Position numbers and translations under genes: made by a program | Shown here: piece by piece, positions 60,801 through 64,000 of the stretch | Position numbering within the stretch: the first letter of the stretch is position 1 | Layout: every line of letters begins with the position of its first letter | Assembly (NCBI GenBank): GCA_023101725.1 | Contig: JALJCO010001188.1 | Location: 62,001 to 126,000, forward strand | Source: Atherinomorus stipes | Lineage: Eukaryota; Chordata; Actinopteri; Atheriniformes; Atherinidae | DNA length: 64,000 nt | Reading direction: 5' to 3' | Notes under the pieces: generated by a model | Told to the model about the DNA's origin: nothing | Database searches by the model: none | What the model saw: the letters and a program-made list of their open reading frames with translations, nothing else

Positions 60801-62101
60801 TATGTGCGCGTCCTGGGTAATGTGGTCCATGCGATCCAGATCAAAACCAAGCTGTGCCAACTTGTGGAGGTGATGATGGAGAGACGAGATGACCTGTCCT
60901 TCTGTCAGGAGATGAAGTTCAGGTTCGTAACGCTGGTTTATTTTTAGGTATCTCGGTGACGTCACCTCCGTAGCTTCAGCTCAGACGTTCTGTTTGTTTT
61001 ATCAGGTTGATCCTCTGAATCTTTTTTTTTCTTGCAAACATGGTGTCTGTTGAACACATTGACAGGATTTCTTCAAGAGGAAATTGTGATTTAACAACCC
61101 CAGCAAACACAATTAAATCATCACACTTAAATGATGCGATTTCAGTCCTTTTGTTTGGTGTAACAGTAAATAAAATGCAAACAAGAAATTCAACAGTTTT
61201 AATGGATTTGTAAATATTTTGGCTTAGCAAAACATCTTTAAAAAATTCTCGCAATGTCTTGAATTTCATTAAATTAAATTTGGTTAAACATTTTTTACTT
61301 TATTTCATTTGATTTTGTAAAGTTTTTATTTTAAGTATTTATTTTTTTATTTGATTAAGCATAAAAAAGTAATAAGGAAAAATGAAAAATAAAATATGGA
61401 CTCTCCTTGTAATTTGCATTTCTAAAACAAATACCTGCCCAAATATAAATATGTAAATTATTTAAGATGCAATTAAGAGTACATTTTTAAAATTGATTTT
61501 TATTCTGTCTTTTTATTCTTTCAGTACTGAGTGATTTTTCTTTATTTTTCACAGTTGTTTTCTAATGTCTGACTTTAGTTTTATATATTCAATTTAATTA
61601 TTTGTTTAATTTTATTAATTTTTCTTTCAGTTAGGTTATAGAGTATTTTTGTCATGTACATTCATTGTCTTTGGACGTGATGGAGATGAGCATGTCAATT
61701 GAACAAATTCAAAAACAAGAAAATGTCTAAACAAAATCTACTGTACAACTTTGTGTTTCCAGTTAATTCGTCTTTGATCATGTAGGACACCTTCTCTCTT
61801 TGTAGGAACAAGATGGTGGAGTATTTGACAGACTGGGTGATGGGAACGTCCAACCAAGCTGCTGATGATGACATCAAGTGCCTGACGAGGTGCAGCTCTC
61901 TCGAGTTCAGTTTAACAGACCCAGACTGTAACAAACTGAGTCAGCTTCCCTGTCAACTTGTTTTTGTGTGCTTGTGATGTGCAGAGACTTGGACCAGGCC
62001 AGTATGGAGGCCGTGGTGTCCCTGTTAGCTGGTCTACCTCTGCAGCCGGAGGAGGGTGATGGAGTTGAACTGATGGAGGCCAAGTCTCAGCTCTTCCTCA
62101 A
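18110..62101 (+). CDS. NF1: Neurofibromin, 5' part of gene (24 coding exons)
   Basis: Neurofibromin is a large cytoplasmic RasGAP that switches off Ras; its GAP domain, SEC14/PH region and C-terminal HEAT repeats lie downstream of this window. The 24 exons seen here join in frame into 3,107 nt (1,035 codons plus two bases). They cover the N-terminal helical-repeat region and the cysteine/serine-rich domain (CSRD). Every exon has AG/GT borders, and 19 of 24 have the length I remember for human. Differences: human exon 17 is absent, exon 21 lacks its first 31 codons and gains 12 others, exon 10 has two extra codons, exon 13 one extra and exon 18 one fewer. The introns are full of DNA transposons. 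Teleosts often keep two NF1 copies (nf1a, nf1b); I cannot say which this is. The gene continues past 64000; human exon 26 is not in the window. Confidence 0.96.
18170..19639 (+). other. NF1 intron 1, 5' portion without clear repeats
   Basis: I see no gene or transposon end. First-intron sequence close to a promoter may hold regulatory elements, but no motif is strong enough to call. Confidence 0.3.
19640..20108. mobile_element. hAT-like element, ATATCGG family, intron 1
   Basis: Ends TAGGGATGCACAATTATAAT and CGATATCGTGTATCCCTA are inverted. The 8-bp flanks TGGATTTT and GGGATTTT agree at 7 of 8, as expected for a hAT target duplication. The interior has the family modules catatgctgatatcatattg, aatctcgtgatattttgtca and ggcatatcagatatcggcca. 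It is non-coding. Confidence 0.8.
20543..21522. mobile_element. Non-autonomous hAT-like element with CAGGGCT ends
   Basis: Left end CAGGGCTCCAGACTGCGACC, right end GCTAAGCGTACAGCCCTG. The left subterminal block tggtcgcattttgcgacta and right block gggagcacgggtgctcctag are both typical of a widespread fish hAT family. The same two modules recur, rearranged, at 25905-26815. A clear 8-bp duplication is not visible. Confidence 0.6.
21523..21692. repeat. Half of another hAT-like element
   Basis: Ends with tatcacccagccctac, a typical inverted end; the matching left end ttagggctgggtcatatc occurs far away at about 24226. Between are ctatcgaatttcctatctag-type blocks. Only one half is here. Confidence 0.45.
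21697..22090 (-). pseudogene. Tc1-like transposase fragment
   Basis: On the minus strand it encodes [16 protein letters not shown], followed by [13 protein letters not shown] (HTH region), and, further on, [12 protein letters not shown], which matches the conserved core segment of Tc1 transposases. Frames are broken and the catalytic triad is incomplete. It is cut on the right by the hAT element starting at 22091. Confidence 0.7.
22091..24120. mobile_element. hAT-type element of 2.0 kb with target duplication
   Basis: Starts TAGGGATGTAACAGTATGGA and ends GTAATCATTACATCCCCA. The flanks are CGTGGAAT on the left and TGTGGAAT on the right, 7 of 8 identical. Subterminal regions pair loosely (tcacggttattgtgacc with atcacggttgtcacgat). 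The 1.6-kb interior (22300-23980) is C+G-richer and holds a 125-codon open frame (22759-23136) with no recognised domain, so it may be a captured host fragment or an eroded transposase. Confidence 0.75.
24131..24180 (+). repeat. (TA)n microsatellite
   Basis: A run of TA units flanked by gtgtg motifs. No gene. Confidence 0.97.
24226..25365. other. Repeat-like region with hAT-type left end
   Basis: Begins ttagggctgggtcatatcac, like the inverse of the end at 21675-21692, and contains blocks (ttcctccatgagaagtgaga) related to the MITE at 25413-25890. Near 25200-25265 are ATATCG-rich stretches of the family found across this gene. I cannot assign clean borders. No gene. Confidence 0.4.
25413..25890. 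mobile_element. MITE with CATACTCCACAAGAAGC ends
   Basis: Left end TACATACTCCACAAGAAGCG and right end GCTTCTTGTGGAGTATGAAA are inverted repeats of about 17 bp. Inside are repeated ttgttctcgg/agaagagctttcttctcg modules. It sits in the gap of the broken Tc1 copy. Non-coding. Confidence 0.75.
25905..26811. mobile_element. Degenerate hAT-like element with 'ggagcac' and 'gcgacca' modules
   Basis: Left part: tttactaggagcacaacggc; right part: taagtcgcaaaatgcgacca. These are the inverse arrangement of modules at the ends of 20543-21522, so this is a relative. The middle shows no open frame I can identify. Confidence 0.5.
27471..28067 (+). other. 3' end of NF1 intron 1
   Basis: No gene. Contains aggtcgactta/taaatgggtcctgtgtgaaa blocks that look like old repeat (ttcacacagacccag near 27640), and then the acceptor tract tgtgactttcttcag before exon 2. 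Confidence 0.3.
28068..28211 (+). CDS. NF1: NF1 exon 2
   Basis: 144 nt, same as human. Starts [14 protein letters not shown] and ends LKNVNNM. The acceptor is ttcttcag and the donor ATG|GTGAGT; phase 0 at both ends. Almost invariant between fish and mammal. Confidence 0.97.
28212..29029 (+). other. NF1 intron 2, 5' portion
   Basis: Apart from the donor, no supported feature. No repeat ends were found. Confidence 0.3.
30060..30830 (-). repeat. Retroposon 3' region (minus strand)
   Basis: Starts with a direct caaat repeat (aatcaaatcaaatcaaatca) and then tactttattgatccccgagg-ggaaattc. The reverse complement, aatttcccctcggggatcaa, is the 3' tail module also at 38192 (SINE) and 42765 (LINE end). 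The following 700 bp are moderately G+C-rich with no intact frame; probably the 3' portion of a LINE. Confidence 0.55.
30817..31595. mobile_element. TTAA-flanked MITE, 780 bp
   Basis: TTAA (30817-30820), then AGGTGCCATGACATCAAATT; the right end is TGCTATGTCATCACTCCT, then TTAA (31592-31595). Ends are imperfect inverted repeats. It is distinct from the other two TTAA families in the window. Non-coding. Confidence 0.7.
32515..32598 (+). CDS. NF1: NF1 exon 3
   Basis: 84 nt as in human. Encodes [13 protein letters not shown] to LEKCLAG. Acceptor ttgcag, donor GGG|GTGAGC. It lies only 45 bp after the end of a 3.4-kb composite transposon in intron 2. Confidence 0.97.
32994..33184 (+). CDS. NF1: NF1 exon 4
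   Basis: 191 nt as in human, ending in the middle of a codon (phase 2). Encodes [16 protein letters not shown] to [10 protein letters not shown]. Donor ACCAG|GTAGCT. Confidence 0.97.
33842..34239. mobile_element. hAT-type MITE nested in Tc1 C
   Basis: Ends TAGGGATGTATATCATTATG and GTACTCGGTATACATCCCTA. A perfect 8-bp target duplication ATCCTGTC lies at 33834-33841 and 34240-34247. Interior has taccgataccaatatcgata and cggtaccctggtatcgttaa. The exact duplication makes both the hAT origin and the borders firm. Confidence 0.92.
34388..35193. mobile_element. PIF/Harbinger-like MITE nested in Tc1 C
   Basis: Perfect inverted ends TGGTGCGTTCAGACCGACCG and CGGTCGGTCTGAACGCACCA, with a TTA duplication (34385-34387; 35194-35196). 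TTA/TWA duplications are characteristic of PIF/Harbinger. Further inside, blocks such as aaacgcgcttgacgcccaaa and gcgaacgccaaaacgctcca show the same composition. It encodes no recognised protein. Confidence 0.9.
35200..36085 (+). pseudogene. Tc1-like transposase remnant of element C
   Basis: In order: HTH part ([19 protein letters not shown] type, about 35225-35290), [19 protein letters not shown] linker, core with [12 protein letters not shown] (first D, near 35605), [12 protein letters not shown], then, in another frame, [12 protein letters not shown] (second D) and [10 protein letters not shown] (E). Several stops and frameshifts are present. The DD34E spacing is recognisable. Confidence 0.8.
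36722..37135. mobile_element. Half of an ATATCGG hAT-like element, intron 4
   Basis: Holds the right-hand modules: ttgtaacagaacgatgaaat, catttttaaatgtcaatata, a [TTTTA]n run near 37000, gtctttagaaacagcgggct-type block, and the end ttatactgtacatcccta. The matching left half is missing; likely a 5' deletion. Confidence 0.7.
37517..37623 (+). CDS. NF1: NF1 exon 5
   Basis: 107 nt as in human. Encodes [20 protein letters not shown] to KLKRLLQ. Acceptor tctctgcag, donor CAAG|GTTTGC. The donor is weaker than its neighbours but in the right position. Confidence 0.96.
37855..37928 (+). repeat. (TA)n microsatellite
   Basis: About 37 uninterrupted TA units. No gene. Confidence 0.98.
37984..38240 (+). 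repeat. tRNA-derived SINE with intact pol III boxes
   Basis: TAGCCCAGTGG at 37990-38000 is a perfect A box (TRGCNNAGYGG), and GGTTCGATTCC at 38032-38042 is a perfect B box. They are spaced as in a tRNA gene. The body contains gaggacccccgagcaaggtc and ctgctccccgggcgctttaa. The 3' end aatttcccctcggggatcat is followed by a poly-A run (38219-38240). The promoter boxes suggest a relatively young copy, although a poly-A tail and tail module alone do not prove activity. Confidence 0.9.
38420..39692 (+). other. NF1 intron 5, 3' portion
   Basis: A poly-T run at 38431-38457 is followed by 1.2 kb of A/T-rich intron. I see no repeat ends and no gene. Confidence 0.35.
39693..39760 (+). CDS. NF1: NF1 exon 6
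   Basis: 68 nt as in human. Encodes [16 protein letters not shown] to INSLEK. Acceptor cattttcag, donor AAG|GTATTT. Confidence 0.96.
40199..40274 (+). CDS. NF1: NF1 exon 7
   Basis: 76 nt as in human. Encodes [16 protein letters not shown] to QTDMA. Acceptor ctcgacag, donor GCAG|GTATGA. The following intron (4 kb) holds the Rex3 remnant. Confidence 0.97.
40428..41990 (+). pseudogene. Rex3-type (RTE clade) reverse transcriptase, truncated
   Basis: The frame starts at about 40432 ([20 protein letters not shown], then [14 protein letters not shown]) and is split by a 313-bp MITE at 40599-40911. It resumes with [19 protein letters not shown] (motif A aspartate) and GCPLSPILF (motif B), then FADDVVLLA (motif C). 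The C-terminal part after 41612 reads [13 protein letters not shown] and [20 protein letters not shown]. There is a nonsense codon (TAA at 41610-41612) where the family has a coding triplet, and a frameshift near 41820. The endonuclease part is missing, as in most 5'-truncated copies. The 3' end is replaced by the element at 42014. Confidence 0.85.
40599..40911. mobile_element. MITE inserted inside Rex3 remnant
   Basis: Ends GGGCGCATTC and GAATGTGCCC are inverted (9 of 10). TAT flanks both sides (40596-40598; 40912-40914). Removing it rejoins the Rex3 codons for [11 protein letters not shown], which proves insertion after the Rex3 copy arrived. It is 313 bp and non-coding. Confidence 0.85.
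42515..42575 (+). repeat. (TA)n microsatellite, first
   Basis: A TA run flanked by TG-rich stretches inside the Harbinger-like element. Confidence 0.97.
42592..42781 (+). repeat. 3' end of a LINE
   Basis: Encodes [15 protein letters not shown] followed by a stop (42675 region), the kind of C-terminus seen in fish non-LTR ORF2 proteins (NSF-hydrophobic-P...L-N). It is then an A/T-rich tail ending aatttcccttctgggatgaa-taaagtat. The tail module is shared with the SINE at 38192 and the block at 30075. Confidence 0.65.
42784..42829 (+). repeat. (TA)n microsatellite, second
   Basis: A TA run directly at the end of the LINE tail, as often follows poly-A type or tandem tails. Confidence 0.96.
43891..44260 (+). 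other. NF1 intron 7, 3' portion
   Basis: No repeat or gene identified, ending in the acceptor of exon 8. Confidence 0.3.
44261..44418 (+). CDS. NF1: NF1 exon 8
   Basis: 158 nt as in human. Encodes [31 protein letters not shown] and an ESKANK end. Acceptor ccacacag, donor AAG|GTGGGA. The next intron is only 88 bp. Confidence 0.97.
44507..44680 (+). CDS. NF1: NF1 exon 9
   Basis: 174 nt as in human. Encodes [16 protein letters not shown] to [12 protein letters not shown], with the conserved [16 protein letters not shown] stretch. Acceptor tttgcag, donor AAG|GTCTGA. Confidence 0.97.
44726..45854. mobile_element. ATATCGG hAT-like element with internal copies, intron 9
   Basis: Left end TAGGATGCATAATATGATTG and right end CGATTATATCGTGCATCCCTA-type (tatatcgtgcatcccta). 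Inside, two successive inner units start with 'ggggtggaaaaaaatatcga' (44912 and 45329), each followed by the tandem catatg/atctcgcgag modules. The copy is therefore itself built of repeats. Non-coding. Confidence 0.75.
45855..46660 (+). other. NF1 intron 9, 3' portion
   Basis: No repeat ends or genes that I can support; ends with the exon 10 acceptor. Confidence 0.3.
46661..46789 (+). CDS. NF1: NF1 exon 10
   Basis: 129 nt against 123 in human, so two extra codons, placed near [13 protein letters not shown]. Ends [13 protein letters not shown] (NPHNNQHFK). Acceptor ttccaccag, donor AAG|GTGGAC. Confidence 0.95.
46909..46983 (+). CDS. NF1: NF1 exon 11
   Basis: 75 nt as in human. Encodes [20 protein letters not shown] to RIITN. 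Acceptor ccctccag, donor AAT|GTAAGT. A hAT-type element is inserted 27 bp after the donor (47011). Confidence 0.96.
47011..48130. mobile_element. hAT element with exact 8-bp duplication, intron 11
   Basis: The perfect duplication CTATGGAT lies at 47003-47010 and 48131-48138. The left end is AAAGGATGGACCGATACATC, the right end GTATTGGTCGACCCCTG. Subterminal gatatttt-aggccgatatttgcg and gaaaatatcggtgtcggtcc suit inverted arms. It starts 27 bp after the donor of exon 11. It contains the mariner-like foldback at 47146-47880. Confidence 0.88.
47146..47880. mobile_element. Mariner-like MITE with long inverted arms, nested
   Basis: Begins CAGTCGTCCTCAAAATAATT after TA. The arms of about 200 bp pair throughout: aacaagtaaacaagcataat-ggggctctg (ending 47347) with cagagccccattatgcttgt (from 47671). 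The right end is aataattttgaggacaattt. A half copy of the same family is at 51250-51480, where the right end GAGGACGACTG|TA is better preserved. Confidence 0.8.
48197..48328 (+). CDS. NF1: NF1 exon 12
   Basis: 132 nt as in human. Encodes [20 protein letters not shown] to THAPLRMTP. Acceptor cttctcag, donor CCG|GTGAGC. Confidence 0.96.
48568..48705 (+). CDS. NF1: NF1 exon 13
   Basis: 138 nt against 135 in human (one extra codon near the start, [17 protein letters not shown]). Ends [11 protein letters not shown]. Acceptor ttctgcag, donor CAT|GTAAGT. Confidence 0.95.
48753..49932. mobile_element. ATATCGG hAT-like element with tandem array, intron 13
   Basis: Ends TTGGGGATGCACAATATAAT and GGATATTGTGCATCCCTA. 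Left modules (catcggccaccccaccgac) match those at 44800 and 58510. An inner unit starts 'ggggtgggaaaaaatatcga' at 48943. Contains the tandem array described separately. Confidence 0.78.
48960..49740 (+). repeat. Tandem array, about 125-bp unit, six copies
   Basis: The landmark TATGCTGATAT falls at 48988, 49117, 49241, 49366, 49490 and 49616, so the period is 124-129 bp. Each unit holds tttcatatgctgatatcata, ttgacatttaaaaacg, gatctattttactaacgaaa and a palindromic aatctcgcgagaattc core. Units differ by scattered changes. Confidence 0.9.
50085..50198 (+). CDS. NF1: NF1 exon 14
   Basis: 114 nt as in human. Encodes [20 protein letters not shown] to LSQEAME. Acceptor gttgtag, donor GAG|GTCAGA. 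A palindrome-rich foldback starts 69 bp downstream. Confidence 0.96.
50267..50924. mobile_element. Foldback element packed with TCAGAATTCTGA palindromes
   Basis: Inverted ends TACGGAAGAGGATTAGGGCC and GGCCCTAATCCTCTTCTGTA. The duplication GATTGG flanks both sides (50261-50266; 50925-50930). The interior is a mosaic of short blocks, aaaagtcagaattctgagat and rearranged versions in both orientations, with GAATTC occurring more than 20 times, plus poly-A and poly-T spacers. It is non-coding and 69 bp downstream of exon 14. Confidence 0.85.
51250..51480. mobile_element. Half copy of the mariner-like foldback
   Basis: Matches the right arm of 47146-47880: caatgtcatgatttttatag, cttattttactgagagctg, ggagggtattaataattttg, ending GAGGACGACTG before TA. 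The left arm is absent. Confidence 0.7.
51648..51727 (+). CDS. NF1: NF1 exon 15
   Basis: 80 nt as in human. Encodes [19 protein letters not shown] to TFWDI. Acceptor tgttttctag after a long pyrimidine tract, donor ATCAG|GTACTC. Confidence 0.96.
51728..53116 (+). other. NF1 intron 15
   Basis: Contains a 90-bp scrap of the ATATCGG family at about 51835-51925 (tatctcatgatatttcatcg, gatattttcatatgctgata). The rest is A/T-rich intron without repeat ends or genes that I can support. Confidence 0.4.
53117..53240 (+). CDS. NF1: NF1 exon 16
   Basis: 124 nt as in human. Encodes [17 protein letters not shown] to RNKFLLKNK; ends in phase 0. Donor AAG|GTATTG. The reading frame stays open for 54 more codons into the intron before TGA at 53403-53405, but that extension resembles nothing in human exon 17. 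Confidence 0.95.
53469..53715 (+). CDS. NF1: NF1 exon 18 (human numbering)
   Basis: 247 nt against 250 in human. Encodes [20 protein letters not shown], the conserved [14 protein letters not shown] block, and ends [10 protein letters not shown]. Acceptor gtttcag, donor ACTG|GTCAGT. It follows exon 16 after a 228-bp intron, with no exon 17 between them; the junction is in frame. Confidence 0.95.
53792..53985. repeat. ATT/TTG microsatellite joined to ATATCGG-family scrap
   Basis: Imperfect TTA/TTG/AAT trinucleotides (53796-53860) run into family modules taagtaaaatgggtcgatac, gcatatgaaaatatcgcgat and agtgtatcgatattttttt. A truncated copy in intron 18. Confidence 0.7.
54210..54467 (-). other. 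Unidentified 85-codon open frame with membrane segment
   Basis: Minus-strand frame inside NF1 intron 18. Residues 2-17 ([16 protein letters not shown]) would form a transmembrane or signal-anchor segment. The remaining 65 residues are a mixed charged domain with two cysteines ([16 protein letters not shown]) and a hydrophobic-repeat end ([17 protein letters not shown]). I do not recognise it. It could be part of an unrecognised retroelement or chance. A stop lies six codons upstream of the first Met; no splice or polyadenylation evidence supports a gene. Confidence 0.3.
54975..55048 (+). CDS. NF1: NF1 exon 19
   Basis: 74 nt as in human. Encodes [20 protein letters not shown] to GNIE. Acceptor tttcgcag, donor GAG|GTACCT. 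Confidence 0.96.
55137..55357. mobile_element. Palindromic MITE with CAGGGATGCCCAAGTCC ends, intron 19
   Basis: Ends CAGGGATGCCCAAGTCCAGT and GGACTTGGGCACCCCTG are inverted. The interior pairs: tctccaacacacctgcatca with gattcaggtgtgttggagag. This 220-bp class is widespread in fish. A partial relative is at 6365-6560. Confidence 0.82.
55463..55546 (+). CDS. NF1: NF1 exon 20
   Basis: 84 nt as in human. Encodes [20 protein letters not shown] to DDGQ. Acceptor caccttcag, donor CAG|GTAAGC; phase 0 at the end. Confidence 0.96.
55635..56432. mobile_element. MITE of the GTACAGTATGTAAG family, copy 3, with internal duplication
   Basis: Starts TTTAAAGGTACAGTATGTAA and ends ATACTGTACCTTTAA. The left-end block restarts at about 55897 (aaaggtacagtatgtaagaa), so the first 260 bp are a partial copy followed by a full one. 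It lies in intron 20, where the missing part of exon 21 would be expected. Confidence 0.8.
56433..56660. other. Repeat-like spacer in intron 20
   Basis: Contains ccggttccgatttgattccc and ggttccaagcgattctcaat blocks that resemble hAT-type ends, without a partner. No exon-like open stretch with the missing NF1 residues. Confidence 0.35.
56662..57218. mobile_element. MITE with ACCGTATT ends, intron 20
   Basis: Ends ACCGTATTTTCTGGACTACG and GACTTATAGTCCGGAGAATACGGT-type (tagtccggagaatacggt). Inner blocks gtataagtcgcac and gtgtgacttata pair. The 'phosphate' of the family is repeated: gtataagtcgcactggactg near 56745 and gtataagtcacactggacta near 57140. This family is common in vertebrate genomes. 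Non-coding. Confidence 0.75.
57343..57726 (+). CDS. NF1: NF1 exon 21, 5'-shortened
   Basis: 384 nt against 441 in human. It begins [17 protein letters not shown], whereas human exon 21 begins 31 codons earlier (AAESLHK..., with RRMSHVS). The acceptor ccccacag, with a strong pyrimidine tract, sits exactly before the Q codon, in phase 0, so joining to exon 20 keeps the frame. Near codon 45 a serine-rich insertion ([13 protein letters not shown]) replaces the shorter human stretch, about 12 extra residues. It ends with the conserved [15 protein letters not shown] and FFDAQGP. Donor CCG|GTGAGT. Confidence 0.93.
57909..58048 (+). CDS. NF1: NF1 exon 22
   Basis: 140 nt as in human. Encodes [19 protein letters not shown] to ETMMLNLVR, nearly identical to mammals after the first four residues. 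Acceptor tttccag, donor TCAG|GTAAGA. Confidence 0.97.
58233..58453. repeat. Scrap of ATATCGG element followed by LINE-like tail
   Basis: 58233-58335 has gagggatgcacgatattgga and tgctgatattttaaaactca, the left end of the family. 58340-58453 ends with tttcaaataaaatgttatta and a TTA run, like a retroposon tail. Confidence 0.6.
58454..60648. mobile_element. ATATCGG hAT-like element, interrupted, intron 22
   Basis: Ends TAGGGATGCACGATATAATC and AGTATTGTGCATCCCTA. The family module 'gactaggggtgggaaaa' is cut at 58626/60068 by an unrelated element (58627-60067). The right half (60068-60648) holds the usual catatgctgatatcatattg and atctcgcgatattttatcgt modules. Confidence 0.8.
58627..60067. mobile_element. 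1.44-kb element with GGGCCYGATTTAC ends, nested
   Basis: Ends GGGCCCGATTTACGAAAG and CTTTGTAAATCAGGCCC, flanked by TAG on both sides (58624-58626; 60068-60070). Left interior taaaacaggcgctatcttca and right interior gcgcacgctatttttt suit degenerate arms. Its inner part contains an inverted pair (gcaaaaacagacaaacgcca near 59555 and ctaaatggcgtttgtctttt near 59737). No transposase frame. Confidence 0.82.
60800..60922 (+). CDS. NF1: NF1 exon 23
   Basis: 123 nt as in human. Encodes [20 protein letters not shown] to CQEMKF. Acceptor cctttag, donor TTCAG|GTTCGT. Confidence 0.97.
60923..61805 (+). other. NF1 intron 23
   Basis: Very A/T-rich intron without repeat ends or genes that I can support. 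Confidence 0.35.
61806..61889 (+). CDS. NF1: NF1 exon 24
   Basis: 84 nt as in human. Encodes [20 protein letters not shown] to IKCLT. Acceptor ctttgtag, donor ACGAG|GTGCAG. The donor is weak at positions +3 to +6. Confidence 0.96.
61985..62101 (+). CDS. NF1: NF1 exon 25
   Basis: 117 nt as in human. Encodes [20 protein letters not shown] to AKSQLFLK. Acceptor gtgcag after a short intron of 95 bp, donor TCAA|GTAAGA. It is the last NF1 exon in the window. Confidence 0.97.
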
Positions 62102-62412
62102 GTAAGAACATCCGTCATCAGCTTTATACTTGAAAACAAAGTGTATACAACGCGAGATCACTGATGAAAGAAACTCGTGGAGAAGAAGAAGAGAAACACT
62201 TAGGGTGAATTCCAGTTCCTGTCTTAACCCTCAATCTCAAAAATGCGCGCTCCTGCGAAGTGCAAGTGCTGTCCCGATTCTCAGAACGTTAAGTTGAGGG
62301 GAAAGTTTGAGGGCTGAATCGCCCTCAATACTGAGATTCTCCGACACCTCCCTTGTGAATAAAGGCTACCCAGAATGCAAGCAGCAAAGAAGGCGAGCTA
62401 CAAATCATAAAA
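62102..62412 (+). other. NF1 intron 25 start and repeat-like sequence
   Basis: After the donor, a block (tgaattccagttcctgtctt, then ccctcaatctcaaaaatgcg) looks like the left part of a MITE cut by the next element. No gene. Confidence 0.35.
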
Positions 62413-63548
62413 GGGGATTATCACGCTTACCGGAACTTCCCGGTATTTGGACACTTCCTCTTCCAGGCCATGTTAACAACAGCCGTTCCTGCTCTGTTAT
62501 ACTGTTTAAATCGTATAAACTCCAAACATACTTAAATTTTCATTCCAGACTGAAGTGATACTGGATCAAAAGCTGGTTTAAAGCGATCGATTCGCCGCGG
62601 TGAAGGGCCGAACTTTATAATAAAACACACGTTTGTTTGTCGCCGGTGGGGCACAACACCGCACGACACCGGCACTTCACAGCATGCTAGCATTAGCCAG
62701 CTAGCGTTTACTGACGTGCTTAACATTGTGCGTCTTAAAACACACAAACATCTGAACATCGGGTCTGTACCTCCCTGTTTCCAGTGGAACAACTGGGGAC
62801 TGCCAAAAAAAGGAGACGCTTTCAGATGATTGTGTGTTTTCAGCCATACAAAGTTAGGCACGTCATCGAGCTGGCTAATGCTAGCCTGCCAACACGACTG
62901 TGCAGACTGCCGGCTACAAACAAACGTGTGTCGTTTTATTATTAAGTTCGGTCCTTCACCGCGGCGAATCGGTCATTTTAATCCACTTCTTCCTGAGCAT
63001 CACTTCAGTCTGGAATGAAAACTTGGCATTGCCGTTTATCCGATTTACAAAGTTTAACAGAGTAGTAGCTGTCAGACTACTGTTAGCAGGTTAGCATTAG
63101 CCAGCTTGATGACGTGCCTAAGTTTGTGCGGCTGAAAACACACAAGCATCTGAAAGCGTCTCCTTTCTTGGCAGTCCCCAGTTGTTCCACTGGAAACGGG
63201 GGGGTACAGACCCGATTTTCAGATGTATGCGTGTTTTAAGACGCACAAAGTTAAGCACGTCGGTAAACGCTAGCTGGCTAATGCTAGCATGCCGGTGTTG
63301 TGCCCCACCGGCTGCAAACAAACATGCTACGTTGTTTTATTATAAAGTTCGGCCCTTCACTCTGGAGAATCGCTTTGAGCCACTTCCTCCTTAGTATCAC
63401 TTCAGTCTGGAATCCGTGAAAATTTCAGTAGGGTTGGCGTTTATTCACGTTATCTACGAAGTAAAACAGGGACATTGAACTGGGCCGGAAGTGGGCCCTC
63501 TAAGTGTTTCAAACCGGAAGTTCGGAATACAGAAGCGTGATAATCCCC
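62413..63548. mobile_element. Large foldback, relative of 11013-11762
   Basis: Starts GGGGATTATCACGCTTACCG and ends AGAAGCGTGATAATCCCC. Compared with the 750-bp relative it has four alternating half units rather than two. gtgaagggccgaactttata near 62600 is answered by aagttcggtccttcaccgcg near 62945. A second half pair follows, with tataaagttcggcccttcac near 63345. The gctagcattagccagc clusters recur at each turn. Non-coding. Confidence 0.82.
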
Positions 63549-63561
63549 CATTATTTGTTAA

Positions 63562-64000
63562 AGGGATATTGTGTAAGTTCTCCTGTGTTTTATTCACGAA
63601 AACTGATTATTTGGTTCAAAAGTGTTTTTTCATTAATCAGTAATCACTCCCATCAACAAACTGAAGTGCTCCTCTAAGTTCTAAATTTGCCGTTCATATC
63701 ATTCATTTACACATCGAGCGGGGCGGCTTCGTGGAGGCTGCCATGTCGTATCGCCATGTTTTTGCGTTCAGGAGAAGCGTGACAGCAGGAAAACACAGAA
63801 ACTCACCGGACACACCGGAGTTTTCAGCTCAGTTCGAGGTAATGCCTTTGAAAAGTCACCGCGCTGCAGTGGGGGAGACACCATCGTCTCACTGACGCTG
63901 CGTTCACGTGCAGTCGGGCAGACGGTCGTTGGTAACAAACCAGATGTAATTTTAATCAATGAAGCCGAGCGAAAGACGGTAAAACATGGGTCAGGGAAAA
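63562..64000. mobile_element. TTAA MITE, inverted second copy, cut by window edge
   Basis: TTAA at 63558-63561, then AGGGATATTGTGTAAGTTCT. The sequence to 64000 is the reverse complement of about 700-1137 with small differences. The far end is outside the window. Confidence 0.82.

Overview
The window is vertebrate nuclear DNA, almost certainly from a teleost fish. The evidence is spliced genes with GT-AG introns, a Rex3-type RTE retroposon, several Tc1-like transposons, tRNA-derived SINEs, a Penelope-like remnant and many non-autonomous DNA transposons of fish type. I see no bacterial, phage, CRISPR or operon-like content. The species cannot be named from the sequence alone.

Two host genes are present, both on the + strand. 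SMCO4 (59-residue single-pass membrane protein) has its whole CDS in one exon at 2804-2983, with a probable 5'UTR exon just upstream. The 5' part of neurofibromin, NF1, runs from its start codon at 18110 to 62101 and continues beyond the window. I could place 24 coding exons, corresponding to human exons 1-16 and 18-25, joining in frame over 3,107 nt with no stop. Most match the human exon lengths I remember exactly. Two human segments have no counterpart here: exon 17 (52 codons) and the first 31 codons of exon 21. Both lie in the cysteine/serine-rich domain, and the second carries the phosphosites known in human as S818 and S821. This is the most interesting host-gene observation.

Layout: 1-1.2 kb, TTAA MITE; 2-5 kb, SMCO4; 5-17.4 kb, a transposon graveyard (MITEs, SINE, Penelope-like fragment, a foldback element inserted inside another foldback, one truncated and two complete-length Tc1 elements, a large tetranucleotide microsatellite, a LINE 3' end); 17.4-18.2 kb, NF1 promoter region with an NRF1-type motif and exon 1; 18.2-28 kb, intron 1 with nested hAT- and Tc1-type elements; 28-64 kb, NF1 exons separated by introns carrying repeated copies of one hAT-like family rich in ATATCGG, a Tc1 with two internal insertions, Rex3, a PIF/Harbinger-like element, an EcoRI-palindrome foldback, and a large foldback at the right end.

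No transposon here appears intact: every transposase or reverse transcriptase reading frame I checked is frameshifted, stopped or truncated. Many non-autonomous elements do keep recognisable target-site duplications, which allowed base-level boundaries. The window contains no new multi-gene system that I can support; its novelty lies in the NF1 coding differences and the nested repeat architecture. Statements about human NF1 exon lengths and residue numbers come from memory, not from a search.
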